Shown: positions 19,273 through 29,740, counted from the first letter of the stretch. The stretch: 64,000 nt of DNA from Bacteroidota bacterium (GCA_018818165.1 JAHISP010000054.1:19937-83936); one strand, 5' to 3'. Made by a program: numbers and translations. Notes: generated by a model not told the origin, from the letters alone.

Positions 19273-19970
19273 TGAATTTGGAAGAATTGAAAAATGAAGT
19301 TTGTAATGCGAACCTTAAATTAGTTGAGTACGGCTTAGTTACTCTCACTTGGGGTAATGTTAGTGCTATTAATAGAACTGAAGGTTTAGTAGTTATCAAA
19401 CCAAGTGGTATTGATTATGATAAAATGGATGCAGATGATATGGTTGTTGTCGATTTGGATGGCAAGTTGATTGAAGGTAAATGGAAGCCATCCTCAGATA
19501 CACCAACACATATTGAACTTTATAAAGCATTTCCACAAATTGGTGGAATTTCACATACCCATAGCATAAACGCAACTATTTTTGCTCAAGCCAAAAAGGA
19601 AATTCCTTGTTTTGGTACAACTCATGCTGATCATTTTTATGGGAATGTACCGTTAACAAGAGTATTAAGTGAAAATGAAGTTGTAACTGCCTATGAAAAA
19701 TTTACAGGAACTGTAATAATTGAAAGATTTAAAGAGCTTGATCCATTAAGTATCCCTGGTATTTTGGTTGCTTCTCATGCACCATTTACTTGGGGTAAAT
19801 CAGCCATGGAAGCAATTAATAATAGTTTAATTTTAGAAAGAATTGCCGAAATGGCTTTAGGTACATTAGCAATAAATAATAAGTGTGAACCAATAGAGCA
19901 GTATGTGTTGGATAAACATTACTTTCGAAAACATGGTGCCAATTCTTACTATGGGCAAAACAAAAAATAA
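19272..19970 (+). CDS. araD: L-ribulose-5-phosphate 4-epimerase
   Basis: A class II aldolase-family epimerase that converts L-ribulose 5-phosphate to D-xylulose 5-phosphate, the entry to the pentose phosphate pathway. At 232 residues it has the normal length. Visible marks are the phosphate-binding [32 protein letters not shown], the zinc site [12 protein letters not shown] with the later [10 protein letters not shown], and [14 protein letters not shown]. The start overlaps the araB stop by one base (TAATG). Confidence 0.95.
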   Translation: MNLEELKNEVCNANLKLVEYGLVTLTWGNVSAINRTEGLVVIKPSGIDYDKMDADDMVVVDLDGKLIEGKWKPSSDTPTHIELYKAFPQIGGISHTHSINATIFAQAKKEIPCFGTTHADHFYGNVPLTRVLSENEVVTAYEKFTGTVIIERFKELDPLSIPGILVASHAPFTWGKSAMEAINNSLILERIAEMALGTLAINNKCEPIEQYVLDKHYFRKHGANSYYGQNKK

Positions 19971-19993
19971 AAATATTAATTAGGAGAATAATA

Positions 19994-21490
19994 ATGATCG
20001 ATTTAAAAAAATATGAAGTATGGTTTGTTACTGGAAGTCAACATTTATATGGAGAACAAATCTTAAAAAAAGTTGAAATGCATTCTAAGGAAATAGCTAA
20101 TGCATTGAATTTATCTAAAGAAATTCCAGTTACCGTTACTTTTAAACCAATCCTTACAACACCAGAATCAATTAAAAAAATATGCTTAGAAGCTAACAAT
20201 ACTGAAAATTGTATTGGTTTAGTCACATGGATGCATACATTTTCACCCGCTAAAATGTGGATAGCTGGATTAAAATCATTACAGAAACCATTTGTTCATC
20301 TACACACTCAATACAATCGTGATATACCTTATGCCGAAATAGATATGGACTATATGAACCTAAACCAGTCTGCACATGGTGGAAGAGAATTTGGTTTTAT
20401 CTGTTCACGAATGGGAATTGAAAGAAAAGTAATAGTGGGACATTGGAAAGATGAGAAAGTTTATAAAAAATTATCAGTATGGATGAGAGCAGCTTCTGCT
20501 TGGGCGGATGCACAAGGCGGAAAGATAGCTAGATTTGGTGATAATATGAGAGAAGTTGCCGTAACAGAAGGAGATAAAGTTGAAGCTCAATTGCGTTTTG
20601 GATATTCTGTAAATGGCTATAATGTAGGTGAGTTAGCTGAATATGTAAATGGTATTACAGAAGCACAAGTTAATGAACTGGTTGAGGAATATGAAGCTAC
20701 TTATACGTTGGCTAAAGATGCAATAAGGGGAGGCAGTAATCACAATGCTGTAAAGAATGCTGCACAAATTGAATTGGGAATGAGAACATTTTTAGAAAAT
20801 GGTAACTTCAAAGGTTTTACAACAACATTTGAAAATTTACAGGGATTAAAACAATTACCTGGAATATCTGTTCAACGATTAATGAATGATGGATATGGTT
20901 TTGGTGCTGAAGGCGATTGGAAAACAAGTGCTCTTCTTAGAGCTATGAAAGTAATGGACTCCGGATTAAAAGGTGGAACCTCATTTATGGAGGATTATAC
21001 CTATCATCTTGATCCAAGTGGAATGAAAGTTTTAGGCGCTCACATGCTAGAAGTTTGCCCATCAATTGCAATTGCAAAGCCAAAGTTAGAAGTTCATCCA
21101 CTTGGTATTGGGGGGAAAGCTGATCCTGCCAGACTTGTTTTTGATGTAGATTCAGGTGAAGGTTTGAACGCATCCATGGTTGATATGGGAAATAGATTTA
21201 GGCTTATCGTAAACGAAGTTGAAGTTATAAAACCGGAACAAGATTTCCCAAAGCTTCCAGTAGCCAGAGTTATGTGGGTTCCAAAACCAAATCTTGAAAT
21301 AGGTGCTGCAGCTTGGATATATGCGGGTGGTGCGCATCATACAGTTTTTTCTAAGGCATTAAATTCAGAATATTTAGAAGATTTTGCAGCTATTGCTGGA
21401 ATAGAGTTTTTAACTATTGATGCAAACACAAATATCAGAGAATTTAAAAATGAACTGAGATGGAATTCTGTTTATTATCAGGGCAAATAA
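19994..21490 (+). CDS. araA: L-arabinose isomerase
   Basis: Converts L-arabinose to L-ribulose, using a divalent metal. At 498 residues it has the normal length. Family blocks are present: [11 protein letters not shown] at the start, [41 protein letters not shown] and [12 protein letters not shown] with the catalytic and metal glutamates, [12 protein letters not shown], and the late [12 protein letters not shown] with a metal histidine. AGGAG precedes the ATG. It is the third gene of the araBDA operon and is followed by a hairpin at 21505-21539. Confidence 0.96.
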   Translation: MIDLKKYEVWFVTGSQHLYGEQILKKVEMHSKEIANALNLSKEIPVTVTFKPILTTPESIKKICLEANNTENCIGLVTWMHTFSPAKMWIAGLKSLQKPFVHLHTQYNRDIPYAEIDMDYMNLNQSAHGGREFGFICSRMGIERKVIVGHWKDEKVYKKLSVWMRAASAWADAQGGKIARFGDNMREVAVTEGDKVEAQLRFGYSVNGYNVGELAEYVNGITEAQVNELVEEYEATYTLAKDAIRGGSNHNAVKNAAQIELGMRTFLENGNFKGFTTTFENLQGLKQLPGISVQRLMNDGYGFGAEGDWKTSALLRAMKVMDSGLKGGTSFMEDYTYHLDPSGMKVLGAHMLEVCPSIAIAKPKLEVHPLGIGGKADPARLVFDVDSGEGLNASMVDMGNRFRLIVNEVEVIKPEQDFPKLPVARVMWVPKPNLEIGAAAWIYAGGAHHTVFSKALNSEYLEDFAAIAGIEFLTIDANTNIREFKNELRWNSVYYQGK

Positions 21491-21504
21491 CAAAAATTAT
21501 ATTT

Positions 21505-21539
21505 AGCTGGTTCCATTATGGTATTTAATGAAACCAGCT
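21505..21539 (+). terminator. Hairpin after araA, probable terminator
   Basis: AGCTGGTT and AACCAGCT form the stem base, extended by CATT/AATG around one mismatch, with a loop of about 9 bases. It is followed by TTAATTTGTT rather than a clean T-run. It lies between convergent araA and the minus-strand MFS gene, so it could serve either direction. Confidence 0.55.
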
Positions 21540-21576
21540 TAATTTGTTCAACCGAGTAAGTTCTTGCATTTATAAA

Positions 21577-22860
21577 TTATTTCATCTCAATTTCTTTAAT
21601 TTCAGGAACAAGAAGATTAATTATAAATAAAGCAATCAAATATAGAGATCCTGCAATTATGAACAATATTAAATAACTGCCAGTAAATTCCAAAATAAAT
21701 CCAGCAGCAGTTGCAATAAGCATTCCACCAATTGCACCAAACATGCCGCCTAATCCAACAACAGAACCAACAGCTTTTCTTGGAAACATATCTGAAACAG
21801 TTGTAAAAAGATTAGCAGACCAAGATTGATGAGCTGCTGTGGCTAAACTTAATAATGCAACAGCAATCCATACACTTGAAGCTTCTGATGCAAAAACAAT
21901 TGGGATAACAGTTATAGCACTAATTAACATAGTAGTTTTTCTTGCCTTATTAATTGTCCAACCCTTTTTAATAAAGAAGGAAGATAGCCAACCACCTCCG
22001 ATACTGCCTACATCAGCCATTACATAAATAACTATTAATGGAGCGGCAAATTCTTTTAATGTTAATCCATAAGTATCTTTCAGAAATTTTGGTATCCAGT
22101 ATAAATAGAACCACCATGCGGGATCAGTTAATAATTTCCCAATTGCAAAAGCCCATGTACCACGAAATTTTAATAGATTTTTCCATGGAATTTTTATTGT
22201 AGGATCAGGGGGATCAGATTGGATATATTTGAGTTCACTATCTGAAACTCTTTTACTATCTTCTGGTTTATCATAAAGCCAAAACCAAAAAATTAACCAA
22301 ATTAAACCTGCACCACCTGTGAAAATAAAAGCTTCTTTCCAACCCCATGTAATTGTAATAAAAGGAACAACTAAAGGAGCAAGAACAGCGCCAACATTTG
22401 AACCTGCATTAAATATTCCGGTAGCAAAAGCTCTTTCCTTTTTAGGGAACCATTCAGCAACTGTTTTTATTGCAGCAGGGAAGTTTCCTGCTTCAAAGAA
22501 ACCAAGAGCAAAACGTGCAATACCAAAACCAAATACTGTGCTTGCTAAAGCATGCCCAATGGCTGCAAAACTCCAACCTGTTAATGCTACTGAGTATCCA
22601 ACTTTACTTCCAAGTCTGTCCATGAATCGACCAATTAAAAGTAAACCGATAGCATATGCAGCAGTAAAAGCTGTAACAATATAACCGTATTCAATTTCAC
22701 TCCAACCAATTTCTTTTTCTAAAGTTGGAGCTAATATTCCAATAACTTGTCTATCAATGTAATTTATTGTTGTTGCAAAAAACACTAGGGCTAAAATTAC
22801 CCAACGAAATTTTCCAATTTTTACGTTTTCTTGCGAATTATCATTCCCTAGTTTGTTCAT
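21577..22860 (-). CDS. MFS transporter, hexuronate (ExuT-like) family
   Basis: A 427-residue major facilitator with 12 predicted membrane helices of the anion:cation symporter branch (ExuT, GudP, DgoT). Typical features are WVILALVFFATTINYIDRQ in helix 1, GRFMDRLGSKVGYS in loop 2-3, ARFALGFFEAGNFPAAIKTVAEWFPKKERA and FNAGSNVGA. AGGAGC directly before the ATG at 22860 sets the start; the frame is open further upstream to 22968 but that part covers a palindromic repeat. With an alpha-glucuronidase in the locus, glucuronate or 4-O-methylglucuronate is the likely cargo (inference). It lies 204 bases downstream of xylA on the same strand. Confidence 0.88.
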   Translation of the reverse strand: MNKLGNDNSQENVKIGKFRWVILALVFFATTINYIDRQVIGILAPTLEKEIGWSEIEYGYIVTAFTAAYAIGLLLIGRFMDRLGSKVGYSVALTGWSFAAIGHALASTVFGFGIARFALGFFEAGNFPAAIKTVAEWFPKKERAFATGIFNAGSNVGAVLAPLVVPFITITWGWKEAFIFTGGAGLIWLIFWFWLYDKPEDSKRVSDSELKYIQSDPPDPTIKIPWKNLLKFRGTWAFAIGKLLTDPAWWFYLYWIPKFLKDTYGLTLKEFAAPLIVIYVMADVGSIGGGWLSSFFIKKGWTINKARKTTMLISAITVIPIVFASEASSVWIAVALLSLATAAHQSWSANLFTTVSDMFPRKAVGSVVGLGGMFGAIGGMLIATAAGFILEFTGSYLILFIIAGSLYLIALFIINLLVPEIKEIEMK

Positions 22861-22941
22861 ATTGCTCCTATTTAATAAAGAATAAATTAAGCTACAATTT
22901 AACTTAGTTTCATTAGTGTCAAGAACTATAACCTTAACAAC

Positions 22942-22991
22942 GGCGGATAAGACCCCTTTCGCTATCACGCTAGGAAAATTCTACATCCGCC
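22942..22991. repeat. GC-rich palindromic intergenic element between xylA and the MFS gene
   Basis: A 50-base block bounded by GGCGGAT and its exact complement ATCCGCC, enclosing a 36-base interior. It is clearly richer in G and C than the surrounding DNA. It sits in the 204-base gap downstream of xylA and upstream of the transporter. It could be a dispersed repeat of the REP/MITE kind or an RNA structure in the transcript. No second copy is visible in the window. Confidence 0.4.
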
Positions 22992-23064
22992 TATTAATAG
23001 TATTACTTTACATTTTATATTAAATAGTTTGTTAAATATTCCATTTCTATTTAACAAACATTAG

Positions 23065-24402
23065 CTATTTAATATTATTATTAATAATTGATTCAAATAA
23101 TTCTTGTTTACCACTTATTCTATTTGGTTCACCATTAGTTAAAGCTAGCGCATATAAATCTTCAAGAGTAAGTTTTCCTTCTTCAAATTCTTTCCCTTTT
23201 CCACTATCAAAACTTGAATATCTATTCTTTCTTAATTCAAGATAGTCGGATTTAGTTAAAATATCATCAGCAATCATTAAAGAGCGTGCAATAACATCCA
23301 TTGCAGCAATGTGAGCAATAAACAGATCTTCCAAATCAGTAGAATTTCTTCTCGTTTTTGCATCAAAGTTAATTCCACCTTTTTTCAAACCACCTGCCTG
23401 AAGAATTACTAACATAGCTTCGGTCATTTCCATAATATTTGTTGGAAATTGATCAGTATCCCAACCATTTTGATAATCTCCTCTATTTGCATCAATACTT
23501 CCTAAAACACCAGCATTTGCGGCAACTTGCAATTCGTGCTGAAAAGTGTGGCTTGCTAAAGTTGCATGATTTACTTCTATGTTTAGTTTAAAGTCACCAA
23601 GCAGATCATATTCTCTTAAAAATCCAATTACCGTTGCTGAATCAAAGTCATATTGATGTTTCATTGGTTCCATTGGTTTTGGTTCAATCAAGAAATCGCC
23701 TTTAAAGCCATTTTTCCTTCCGTATTCTTTTGCCATATTCAAGAACATACCAAAATGATCAAGTTCTCTTTTCATATCTGTATTTAACAGAGACATATAT
23801 CCTTCGCGACCACCCCAGAAAACAAAATTTTCACCACCTAATTTAATTGTTGCATCAATAGCGTTTTTTACTTGAGTAGCACCGTAAGATAATACATTAA
23901 AATCAGGATTTGTTGAAGCTCCGTTCATGTAGCGTGGGTGTGAAAATAAATTAGCTGTTCCCCATAACAATTTTACATTTGACTCTTTTTGTTTTTGTTC
24001 TGCATAATTTATTATAACATTTAGTCTTTCTTCATTTTCATTAATTGAAGAACTTTCTTCAATTAAATCAAAGTCGTGGAAACAATAAAAAGGTACACCT
24101 AATTTTGTAATCAGTTCAAATGCAGCATCCATCTTTTCTTTGGCTTTATTAATTGGATCATTATGTTTTAACCAAGGATAAGATTTTGTGTCATTCCCAA
24201 ATGGATCTGCTCCATTTGCTCCAAATGTATGCCAATATGCAATTGCAAATCTGAAATGTTCTTCCATTGTTTTCCCAGCAATAATCTTTTCTGCATCATA
24301 ATACTTAAATGCCAATGGATTTTTAGATTCACGACCTTCGAAAGAAATTTTAGATATTCCTTTGAAATATTCACTATTCCCAGTTGTTAATTTAGTAGCC
24401 AT
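23065..24402 (-). CDS. xylA: Xylose isomerase
   Basis: Converts D-xylose to D-xylulose. At 445 residues it is a class II xylose isomerase. Visible are [46 protein letters not shown] (catalytic histidine/aspartate), [18 protein letters not shown], the metal-site stretches [20 protein letters not shown] and [20 protein letters not shown], and [13 protein letters not shown]. It is transcribed away from the Nudix-type regulator, with a 108-base shared promoter region, and is followed on the same strand by the hexuronate-type transporter. Confidence 0.97.
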   Translation of the reverse strand: MATKLTTGNSEYFKGISKISFEGRESKNPLAFKYYDAEKIIAGKTMEEHFRFAIAYWHTFGANGADPFGNDTKSYPWLKHNDPINKAKEKMDAAFELITKLGVPFYCFHDFDLIEESSSINENEERLNVIINYAEQKQKESNVKLLWGTANLFSHPRYMNGASTNPDFNVLSYGATQVKNAIDATIKLGGENFVFWGGREGYMSLLNTDMKRELDHFGMFLNMAKEYGRKNGFKGDFLIEPKPMEPMKHQYDFDSATVIGFLREYDLLGDFKLNIEVNHATLASHTFQHELQVAANAGVLGSIDANRGDYQNGWDTDQFPTNIMEMTEAMLVILQAGGLKKGGINFDAKTRRNSTDLEDLFIAHIAAMDVIARSLMIADDILTKSDYLELRKNRYSSFDSGKGKEFEEGKLTLEDLYALALTNGEPNRISGKQELFESIINNNIK

Positions 24403-24454
24403 TATTTTCTCGCTTTTTTAGTTGTTAAATTCATTAAAATTAAATATAATTAAA

Positions 24455-24495
24455 TAGTGTATAAAAAACAATAAGCATTGTGTAAAATGAACACT
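24455..24495. promoter_or_regulatory. Possible regulator operator between xylA and the Nudix regulator gene
   Basis: In the 108-base divergent region, TAGTGTATAAAA (from 24455) and TTGTGTAAAATG (from 24479) are near direct repeats. The second also forms the inverted repeat GTGT, seven bases, ACAC (24480-24494), and AGTGT/ACACT bracket the whole block. This is where an operator for the adjacent autoregulated sugar regulator would be expected. No matching copy was found before araB, so the assignment is tentative. Confidence 0.3.
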
Positions 24496-24510
24496 TAGCT
24501 GGAGAAAAAA

Positions 24511-25200
24511 TTGTCTCAAGTATCAAAGCAAATGATAAAAAACTTATCGATTGACTGTGTTGTTTTCGGTTTTGAGAATAATAAGTTAGAACTTCTTTTG
24601 ATTAAAAGAAAAAGTAATCCAAGTAAAGATAGTTGGGCATTACCAGGTGGATTTGTATTAAAAACAGAAACTTTGGATGAAGCCGCAGTTCGGATTTTAG
24701 AAGAAAACAGTAATGTTAAAAATATTTATTTAGAGCAAGTACACACTTTTAGTAGAATTGATAGATTCCCACTTAGAAGAGTTATTAGTGTTGCATATTT
24801 TGCTCTCATTGATCCAGAGAATCATTTTCTAAAACCAGGAGTTGATACTACTGATGTAAAATGGTTTCAAGTAAATGAGAAAATAGAATTCCCATTTGAT
24901 CATGCAGAAATATTTCAAAGGGCTTTAAAGAGATTGCGTCAAAGAGTTAGAACAAAGCCAATAGGATTTGAATTGTTGCCTGAGAAGTTTTCTTTAACTC
25001 AACTGCAGAATTTATATGAGTGTATTCTTGATGAAAATATGGATAAACGGAACTTTAGGAAAAGAATTTTAAGTTACAATATGTTGATACCTTTAGATGA
25101 ATATCAAGAAGGAGTTGCTCATAGAGCTGCTAGGTTATATAAGTTTGATTCAAAAGAATATCAAAATTTTATAGATAAAGGATTTAATTTTCAATTATAG
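24511..25200 (+). CDS. Nudix-domain transcriptional regulator of pentose use (AraR/NrtR-like)
   Basis: A 229-residue protein: an N-terminal Nudix-hydrolase-like domain (~10-140) and a C-terminal winged-helix domain (~150-225, FSLTQLQNLYECILDE, NFRKRILSYNML). This is the layout of NrtR-type repressors and of the Nudix arabinose regulators of Bacteroidota. The Nudix box is degenerate: GGFVLKTETLDEAAVRILEE has I in place of the first catalytic E after the R, which points to ligand sensing rather than hydrolysis. GGAG at 24501-24504, six bases from a TTG codon, supports the TTG start over the ATG at 24532. It is divergent from xylA and directly upstream of xylB, so it probably controls the pentose genes. 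Confidence 0.85.
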   Translation: MSQVSKQMIKNLSIDCVVFGFENNKLELLLIKRKSNPSKDSWALPGGFVLKTETLDEAAVRILEENSNVKNIYLEQVHTFSRIDRFPLRRVISVAYFALIDPENHFLKPGVDTTDVKWFQVNEKIEFPFDHAEIFQRALKRLRQRVRTKPIGFELLPEKFSLTQLQNLYECILDENMDKRNFRKRILSYNMLIPLDEYQEGVAHRAARLYKFDSKEYQNFIDKGFNFQL

Positions 25201-25211
25201 TGAGAAACAAT

Positions 25212-26708
25212 ATGCATAAAAAGTTTTTAGTTGGTTTTGATATTGGTAGTTCCTCAGTAAAAGTTTCAATAATTGACAGCGACAACGGTGAATTAGTAAG
25301 TTCAGCATTTTCGCCAGAAACCGAAATGAAAATTGATTCGCCAAATGTTGGTTGGGCAGAACAACACCCAGATGATTGGTGGAAACATTTAGTAACTTCA
25401 ACCCAAAAAGCCATTTCAAAACTATCTAATACAAATTATGAAATATCAGGAATCGGAATTTCATATCAAATGCATGGGCTCGTGATGGTTGATAAAAATA
25501 ATGCAGTTCTTTATCCATCAATAATTTGGTGTGATAGTCGTGCTGTGGAAATAGGGGACAAAGCATTTGAGGATTTGGGAAAGGATTATTGTCTTGGCAA
25601 TTGCCTTAACTCACCAGGAAATTTTACAGCATCAAAGATAAAATGGATAAAAGATAATCAACCTAAAATTTATGAAAAAATTTATAAGATTATGTTACCA
25701 GGAGACTATATTGCGTTAAAACTTACTGGAGAAATAAACACTACTGTTTCAGGATTAAGTGAAGGAATATTTTGGGATTTTAATAAAAATAGCATTGCTG
25801 ATTATGTATTTGACTATTATTCCATTAATAAAGATTTTATCCCAAATATTGTCCCAACCTTTGGTATTCAAGGTAAATTAACAAAATCAGCCTCCGAAGA
25901 GTTAGGACTAAAGCCCGGAATTCCTATCAGTTATAGAGCAGGTGACCAACCAAATAATGCTTTTTCTTTGAATGTATTAAATAAAGGTGAAATTGCAGCA
26001 ACAGCCGGCACTTCAGGTGTGGTTTATGGTATTGTTGAAAAGAATTCCTATGACTTACACTCACGAGTAAATAGTTTTGCTCATGTTAACTACTCAAACG
26101 AAAATCCATTAAAGGGTGTACTACTTTGTATTAATGGAACAGGTATACTTTATAATTGGCTTAAAAACGAACTCATAAGAACCAATGAAAGTTATGAGGA
26201 GTTAAATTCATTAGCAAATAAAATTAATGTTGGTTCCGATGGAATAACTGTAATACCATTTGGCAATGGTGCAGAAAGAGTATTAAAGAATCAAAATATT
26301 GGAAGTCATATTTTAGGAATAAACTTTAATAATCATACAAGAGAACATATTTTACGGGCTGCACAAGAAGGTATTGCATTCTCATTTAGATACGGAATTG
26401 ATTTAATGAAAGAGATGGGAATTGAAGTTAATTTGATGAGAGCGGGAAAAGCAAATATGTTTTTGAGTGATATTTTTTCGGAAGCGGTTGCTAATACTTC
26501 TAACGCCACTGTAGAACTTTATAATACAGATGGAGCTCAAGGTGCAGCAAGAGGAGCAGGAGTTGGTGCGAATATATATAATTCTTTTGAGGAAGCTTTT
26601 GTTGGATTTAAAAAATTAATGGAAATTGTGCCAAATGCTAAACTAGTTTCCCAATATGAAGAAGCCTATCAAAGATGGAAAGAAAAATTAAATTATTTTC
26701 TAACCTAA
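25212..26708 (+). CDS. xylB: Xylulokinase
   Basis: A FGGY-family kinase that phosphorylates D-xylulose. The phosphate-1 motif is in LVGFDIGSSSVKVSIID; GWAEQHPDDWW, GIGISYQMHGLVMVD, IIWCDSRAVEIGDKA, MLPGDYIALKLTGE, YRAGDQPNNAFSLNVL, TAGTSGVVYG and LMRAGKANMFLSDIFSE follow in order. The length of 497 residues is normal. A GTG at 25200 overlaps the regulator stop and is in frame, but the ATG at 25212 begins the conserved part. With xylA on the opposite strand it completes conversion of xylose to xylulose 5-phosphate. Confidence 0.94.
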   Translation: MHKKFLVGFDIGSSSVKVSIIDSDNGELVSSAFSPETEMKIDSPNVGWAEQHPDDWWKHLVTSTQKAISKLSNTNYEISGIGISYQMHGLVMVDKNNAVLYPSIIWCDSRAVEIGDKAFEDLGKDYCLGNCLNSPGNFTASKIKWIKDNQPKIYEKIYKIMLPGDYIALKLTGEINTTVSGLSEGIFWDFNKNSIADYVFDYYSINKDFIPNIVPTFGIQGKLTKSASEELGLKPGIPISYRAGDQPNNAFSLNVLNKGEIAATAGTSGVVYGIVEKNSYDLHSRVNSFAHVNYSNENPLKGVLLCINGTGILYNWLKNELIRTNESYEELNSLANKINVGSDGITVIPFGNGAERVLKNQNIGSHILGINFNNHTREHILRAAQEGIAFSFRYGIDLMKEMGIEVNLMRAGKANMFLSDIFSEAVANTSNATVELYNTDGAQGAARGAGVGANIYNSFEEAFVGFKKLMEIVPNAKLVSQYEEAYQRWKEKLNYFLT

Positions 26709-26822
26709 TAAGGTGCTATCACAATCTTGTAAGTTACTTTGAAAATGAATTTGTTAATTTCAACTAACTTTTATAACTGAATTGAGTTGTTGTTTTTTTT
26801 TATAATAAAAAGTGAGTTAAAA

Positions 26823-27965
26823 ATGTTAAAATCAATTTTTAGAATATTGGTTGCTTTGACGTTATTATTATTATCTCAGGCATGTAAAAACAATCAGGAG
26901 AGTACATCGATGATAAGTAAAAAATTATTTGGTAAACTAACTAATGGCAGTAAAGTAAATCTTTTTACTCTCACAAACAAAAGTGGAACAGAAGCTACAA
27001 TTACTGAATATGGTGCTACTTTAGTTTCATTATTTGTTGCAGATAAAAATGGCAAGTTTGAGGATGTTGTTTTAGGTTATGATAGTCTTGATGGTTATGT
27101 AAAAGGAGCATCATACTTTGGTGCAATAGTTGGAAGATATGGAAATAGGATTGGAAAGGGAAAATTCAATTTAGATGGCAAGGAATATCAACTAACAATT
27201 AATGATGGAGAAAACCATCTACATGGTGGAGCATTGGGTTTCAATAAAGTTCTGTGGAAGGGTGAAGAGATTGAAAGCAGTGAAGGAGCATCTGTAAAAT
27301 TTTCTTATTTAAGTGTGGATGGGGAAGAAGGGTATCCTGGAACTATTAACATTACTGTTATTTATACATTGACAAATAACAATGAACTGAAAATTGATTA
27401 TTCAGCAACAACAGATGAAACAACAATTCTAAATCCAACACATCATTCTTACTTTAATTTAACAGGTAATTTAGAAAACACAATTTTAAATCATGAATTG
27501 AAAATAAACGCAGAATATTATACTCCCGTTGATAGTAGTTTAATAACAACTGGTGAATTAGCAAAAGTTGAAAACACTCCAATGGATTTTAGTGTAACTA
27601 AAAAAATTGGAGAAAAAATTGATAGTGATTTTGAACAGTTAGTATATGGCAAAGGTTACGACCATAATTGGGTGTTAAACAATTTTGATGGTAATGTTAA
27701 CAATGTTGCAAGCCTTTATGAACCAACTTCAGGTAGATTAATGGAAGTGTTAACAGATCAGCCTGGAATACAGTTTTATTCTGGAAATTTTCTTGATGGA
27801 ACAACTGTTGGCAAAAATAATATCGTTTATAATCACAGAGTAGGTTTATGTTTAGAAACACAATGTTTTCCAGATTCGCCGAATAAGTTAAATTTTCCAA
27901 GCGTAAAGTTAACTAAAGGTGATACATATAAGCAGCAAACAATTTATCGTTTTTCCATAAAATAA
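26823..27965 (+). CDS. Aldose 1-epimerase (mutarotase) lipoprotein
   Basis: A GalM-family enzyme that interconverts alpha and beta anomers of sugars. The ATG at 26823 gives a proper signal with lipobox LLLSQAC, so the mature protein is a lipoprotein on the periplasmic side; the longer frame from 26787 would spoil the signal. Family blocks: ITEYGATLVSLFV, GAIVGRYGNRIGKGKF, NDGENHLHGGALGFNKVLW (catalytic His), NPTHHSYFNLTGN, KGYDHNWVLN and the late VGLCLETQCFPDSPNKLNFP with the catalytic glutamate. It is followed by a sugar symporter, which fits preparing imported sugars for uptake. The gene symbol is withheld because lipoprotein paralogues are common. Confidence 0.9.
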   Translation: MLKSIFRILVALTLLLLSQACKNNQESTSMISKKLFGKLTNGSKVNLFTLTNKSGTEATITEYGATLVSLFVADKNGKFEDVVLGYDSLDGYVKGASYFGAIVGRYGNRIGKGKFNLDGKEYQLTINDGENHLHGGALGFNKVLWKGEEIESSEGASVKFSYLSVDGEEGYPGTINITVIYTLTNNNELKIDYSATTDETTILNPTHHSYFNLTGNLENTILNHELKINAEYYTPVDSSLITTGELAKVENTPMDFSVTKKIGEKIDSDFEQLVYGKGYDHNWVLNNFDGNVNNVASLYEPTSGRLMEVLTDQPGIQFYSGNFLDGTTVGKNNIVYNHRVGLCLETQCFPDSPNKLNFPSVKLTKGDTYKQQTIYRFSIK

Positions 27966-27985
27966 TACTAATCGGGAGGATTAAT

Positions 27986-29740
27986 ATGTCAGTTTTAGAA
28001 CCATTAGATTGGGTAGTCATTGCTCTATATTTTGGAGTAATATTAGGATTAGCATGGTGGGTAATTAAGCAAAAACAAAAAGATTCAACAGATTACTTTC
28101 TTGCTGGCAGGCATTTAGGGTGGTTTGTTGTTGGGGCTTCAATATTTGCCTCAAACATTGGCTCAGAGCATTTAGTTGGTTTAGCTGGCTCTGGTGCTAC
28201 CGATGGAGTAGCAATGGCTCACTATGAACTTCATGCTTGGTGTTTGTTGGTCTTAGGTTGGATTATGGTTCCGTTTTATATGCGTTCTAAAGTTTTTACT
28301 ATGCCTGAATTTCTTGAAAGAAGATTTTCACCAGCATCGCGAACTGTTTTATCAGTTATTTCGCTGGTTGCTTATGTTTTAACAAAAATAGCTGTTGGAA
28401 TATTTGCAGGTGGAGTTGTTTTTAGTGTCCTATTACCTGAAATGAATTTTATGGGGTTAAATAGTTTTTGGATTGGCTCAATCTTGGTTATTGTATTAAC
28501 AGGTCTTTATTCAACATTAGGTGGTCTAAAGGCAGTTGCTTATACAGAGGCATTACAAACAATTGTTCTTATTATCGGCTCAATTTTAGTAACAATTTTT
28601 GGGTTACAAGCACTTGGTGGATGGAGTGAACTTAAAACAATAGTTGGTTCTGAGATGTTCAATTTGTGGAAACCTTTAGTACCAAATGGTATTGAAAGCA
28701 CATGGATGCCAATAAAAGAAGCTGGTAAAATGGCTTGGTATTTTAATGATAATTATCCTTGGTTAGGAATGTTGTTTGCTGCTCCAATAATTGGACTTTG
28801 GTATTGGACTACAGATCAGTATATAGTTCAAAGAACATTAGGAGCTCCAAATGAAAAAGAAGCACGTAGAGGTTCAATAGCTGCTGCTTTCTTAAAACTA
28901 TTACCTGTTTTCATCTTTATAATTCCTGGAATGATTGCTTTTGCTCTTGCAAAAAGTGGACAGAACATGGCTATTCAATCAGAATTATTTTCAGCAAGTG
29001 GTGAGCTAATAAGAGATAATGCTCAAAAAGCATTTCCGTTGTTAGTGGCTAATGTGTTACCTGTTGGAATTAGAGGAATTGTTGTAGCTGGTTTATTAGC
29101 TGCATTAATGAGTTCATTAGCTGGAGTATTTAATGCATCCTCCACGCTATTTACAATGGATTTTTATTCAAGATTTAGACCAAATTCTAGTCAAGAAAAA
29201 CTTGTCTGGATTGGAAGAGTTGCAACTGCAGTTATGGTTATTATTGGATTATTATGGATTCCTGTAATTCAAGGAGGTAGAGGTTTATATGACTACTTAC
29301 AGGGCATTCAAGCATATTTAGCCCCACCTATTTTTGTGGTATTCTTTTTAGGCGTTTTTAACAAACGATTAAATGCAAAAGGGTGTTTGTCTGCATTATT
29401 AGTTGGTTTTGCGTTAGGTATATTTAGGTTAGCTATCGATACACCAGTAAAACTAATTGATAATTTTACTTATTCACAAGGGTCATTCTTTTGGATTATT
29501 AACAATATGTTCTTTCAATATTATAGTTTAGTAATATTTGTTATCTCCGTTATAATTATGTTCGCAGTTAGCTACATGACTGAAGCACCTGATTATGCTA
29601 AAATTAGTGGATTAACCTATGGAACATTAACAGCAAAAGATAAAAAAGAAACTAGATCAAGTTGGAGTTTCATTGATGTTGCAGCTTCTGTATTGGTTAT
29701 TGTATTGATTCTTGTTGCATATTTATCTTTTACAGGATAA
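27986..29740 (+). CDS. Sodium/sugar symporter, SSS (SGLT) family
   Basis: A 584-residue integral membrane protein of the sodium:solute symporter family, close to vSGLT-type galactose/xylose transporters, with about 14 membrane helices. Typical blocks are STDYFLAGRHLGWFVVGASIF and ASNIGSEHLVGLAGSGATDG, FTMPEFLERRF, GLYSTLGGLKAVAYTEALQT, WYWTTDQYIVQRTLGAPNEKEARRG (split here for length), and LLAALMSSLAGVFNASSTLF. GGGAGG precedes the ATG. Its place between mutarotase and transaldolase in the pentose cluster makes xylose or arabinose the likely cargo. Confidence 0.93.
   Translation: MSVLEPLDWVVIALYFGVILGLAWWVIKQKQKDSTDYFLAGRHLGWFVVGASIFASNIGSEHLVGLAGSGATDGVAMAHYELHAWCLLVLGWIMVPFYMRSKVFTMPEFLERRFSPASRTVLSVISLVAYVLTKIAVGIFAGGVVFSVLLPEMNFMGLNSFWIGSILVIVLTGLYSTLGGLKAVAYTEALQTIVLIIGSILVTIFGLQALGGWSELKTIVGSEMFNLWKPLVPNGIESTWMPIKEAGKMAWYFNDNYPWLGMLFAAPIIGLWYWTTDQYIVQRTLGAPNEKEARRGSIAAAFLKLLPVFIFIIPGMIAFALAKSGQNMAIQSELFSASGELIRDNAQKAFPLLVANVLPVGIRGIVVAGLLAALMSSLAGVFNASSTLFTMDFYSRFRPNSSQEKLVWIGRVATAVMVIIGLLWIPVIQGGRGLYDYLQGIQAYLAPPIFVVFFLGVFNKRLNAKGCLSALLVGFALGIFRLAIDTPVKLIDNFTYSQGSFFWIINNMFFQYYSLVIFVISVIIMFAVSYMTEAPDYAKISGLTYGTLTAKDKKETRSSWSFIDVAASVLVIVLILVAYLSFTG

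Noticed and set aside
22861..22968. N-terminal extension of the MFS transporter
   Set aside because: The extra 36 codons cover the GC-rich palindrome; AGGAGC sits directly before the ATG at 22860 and family members begin there.
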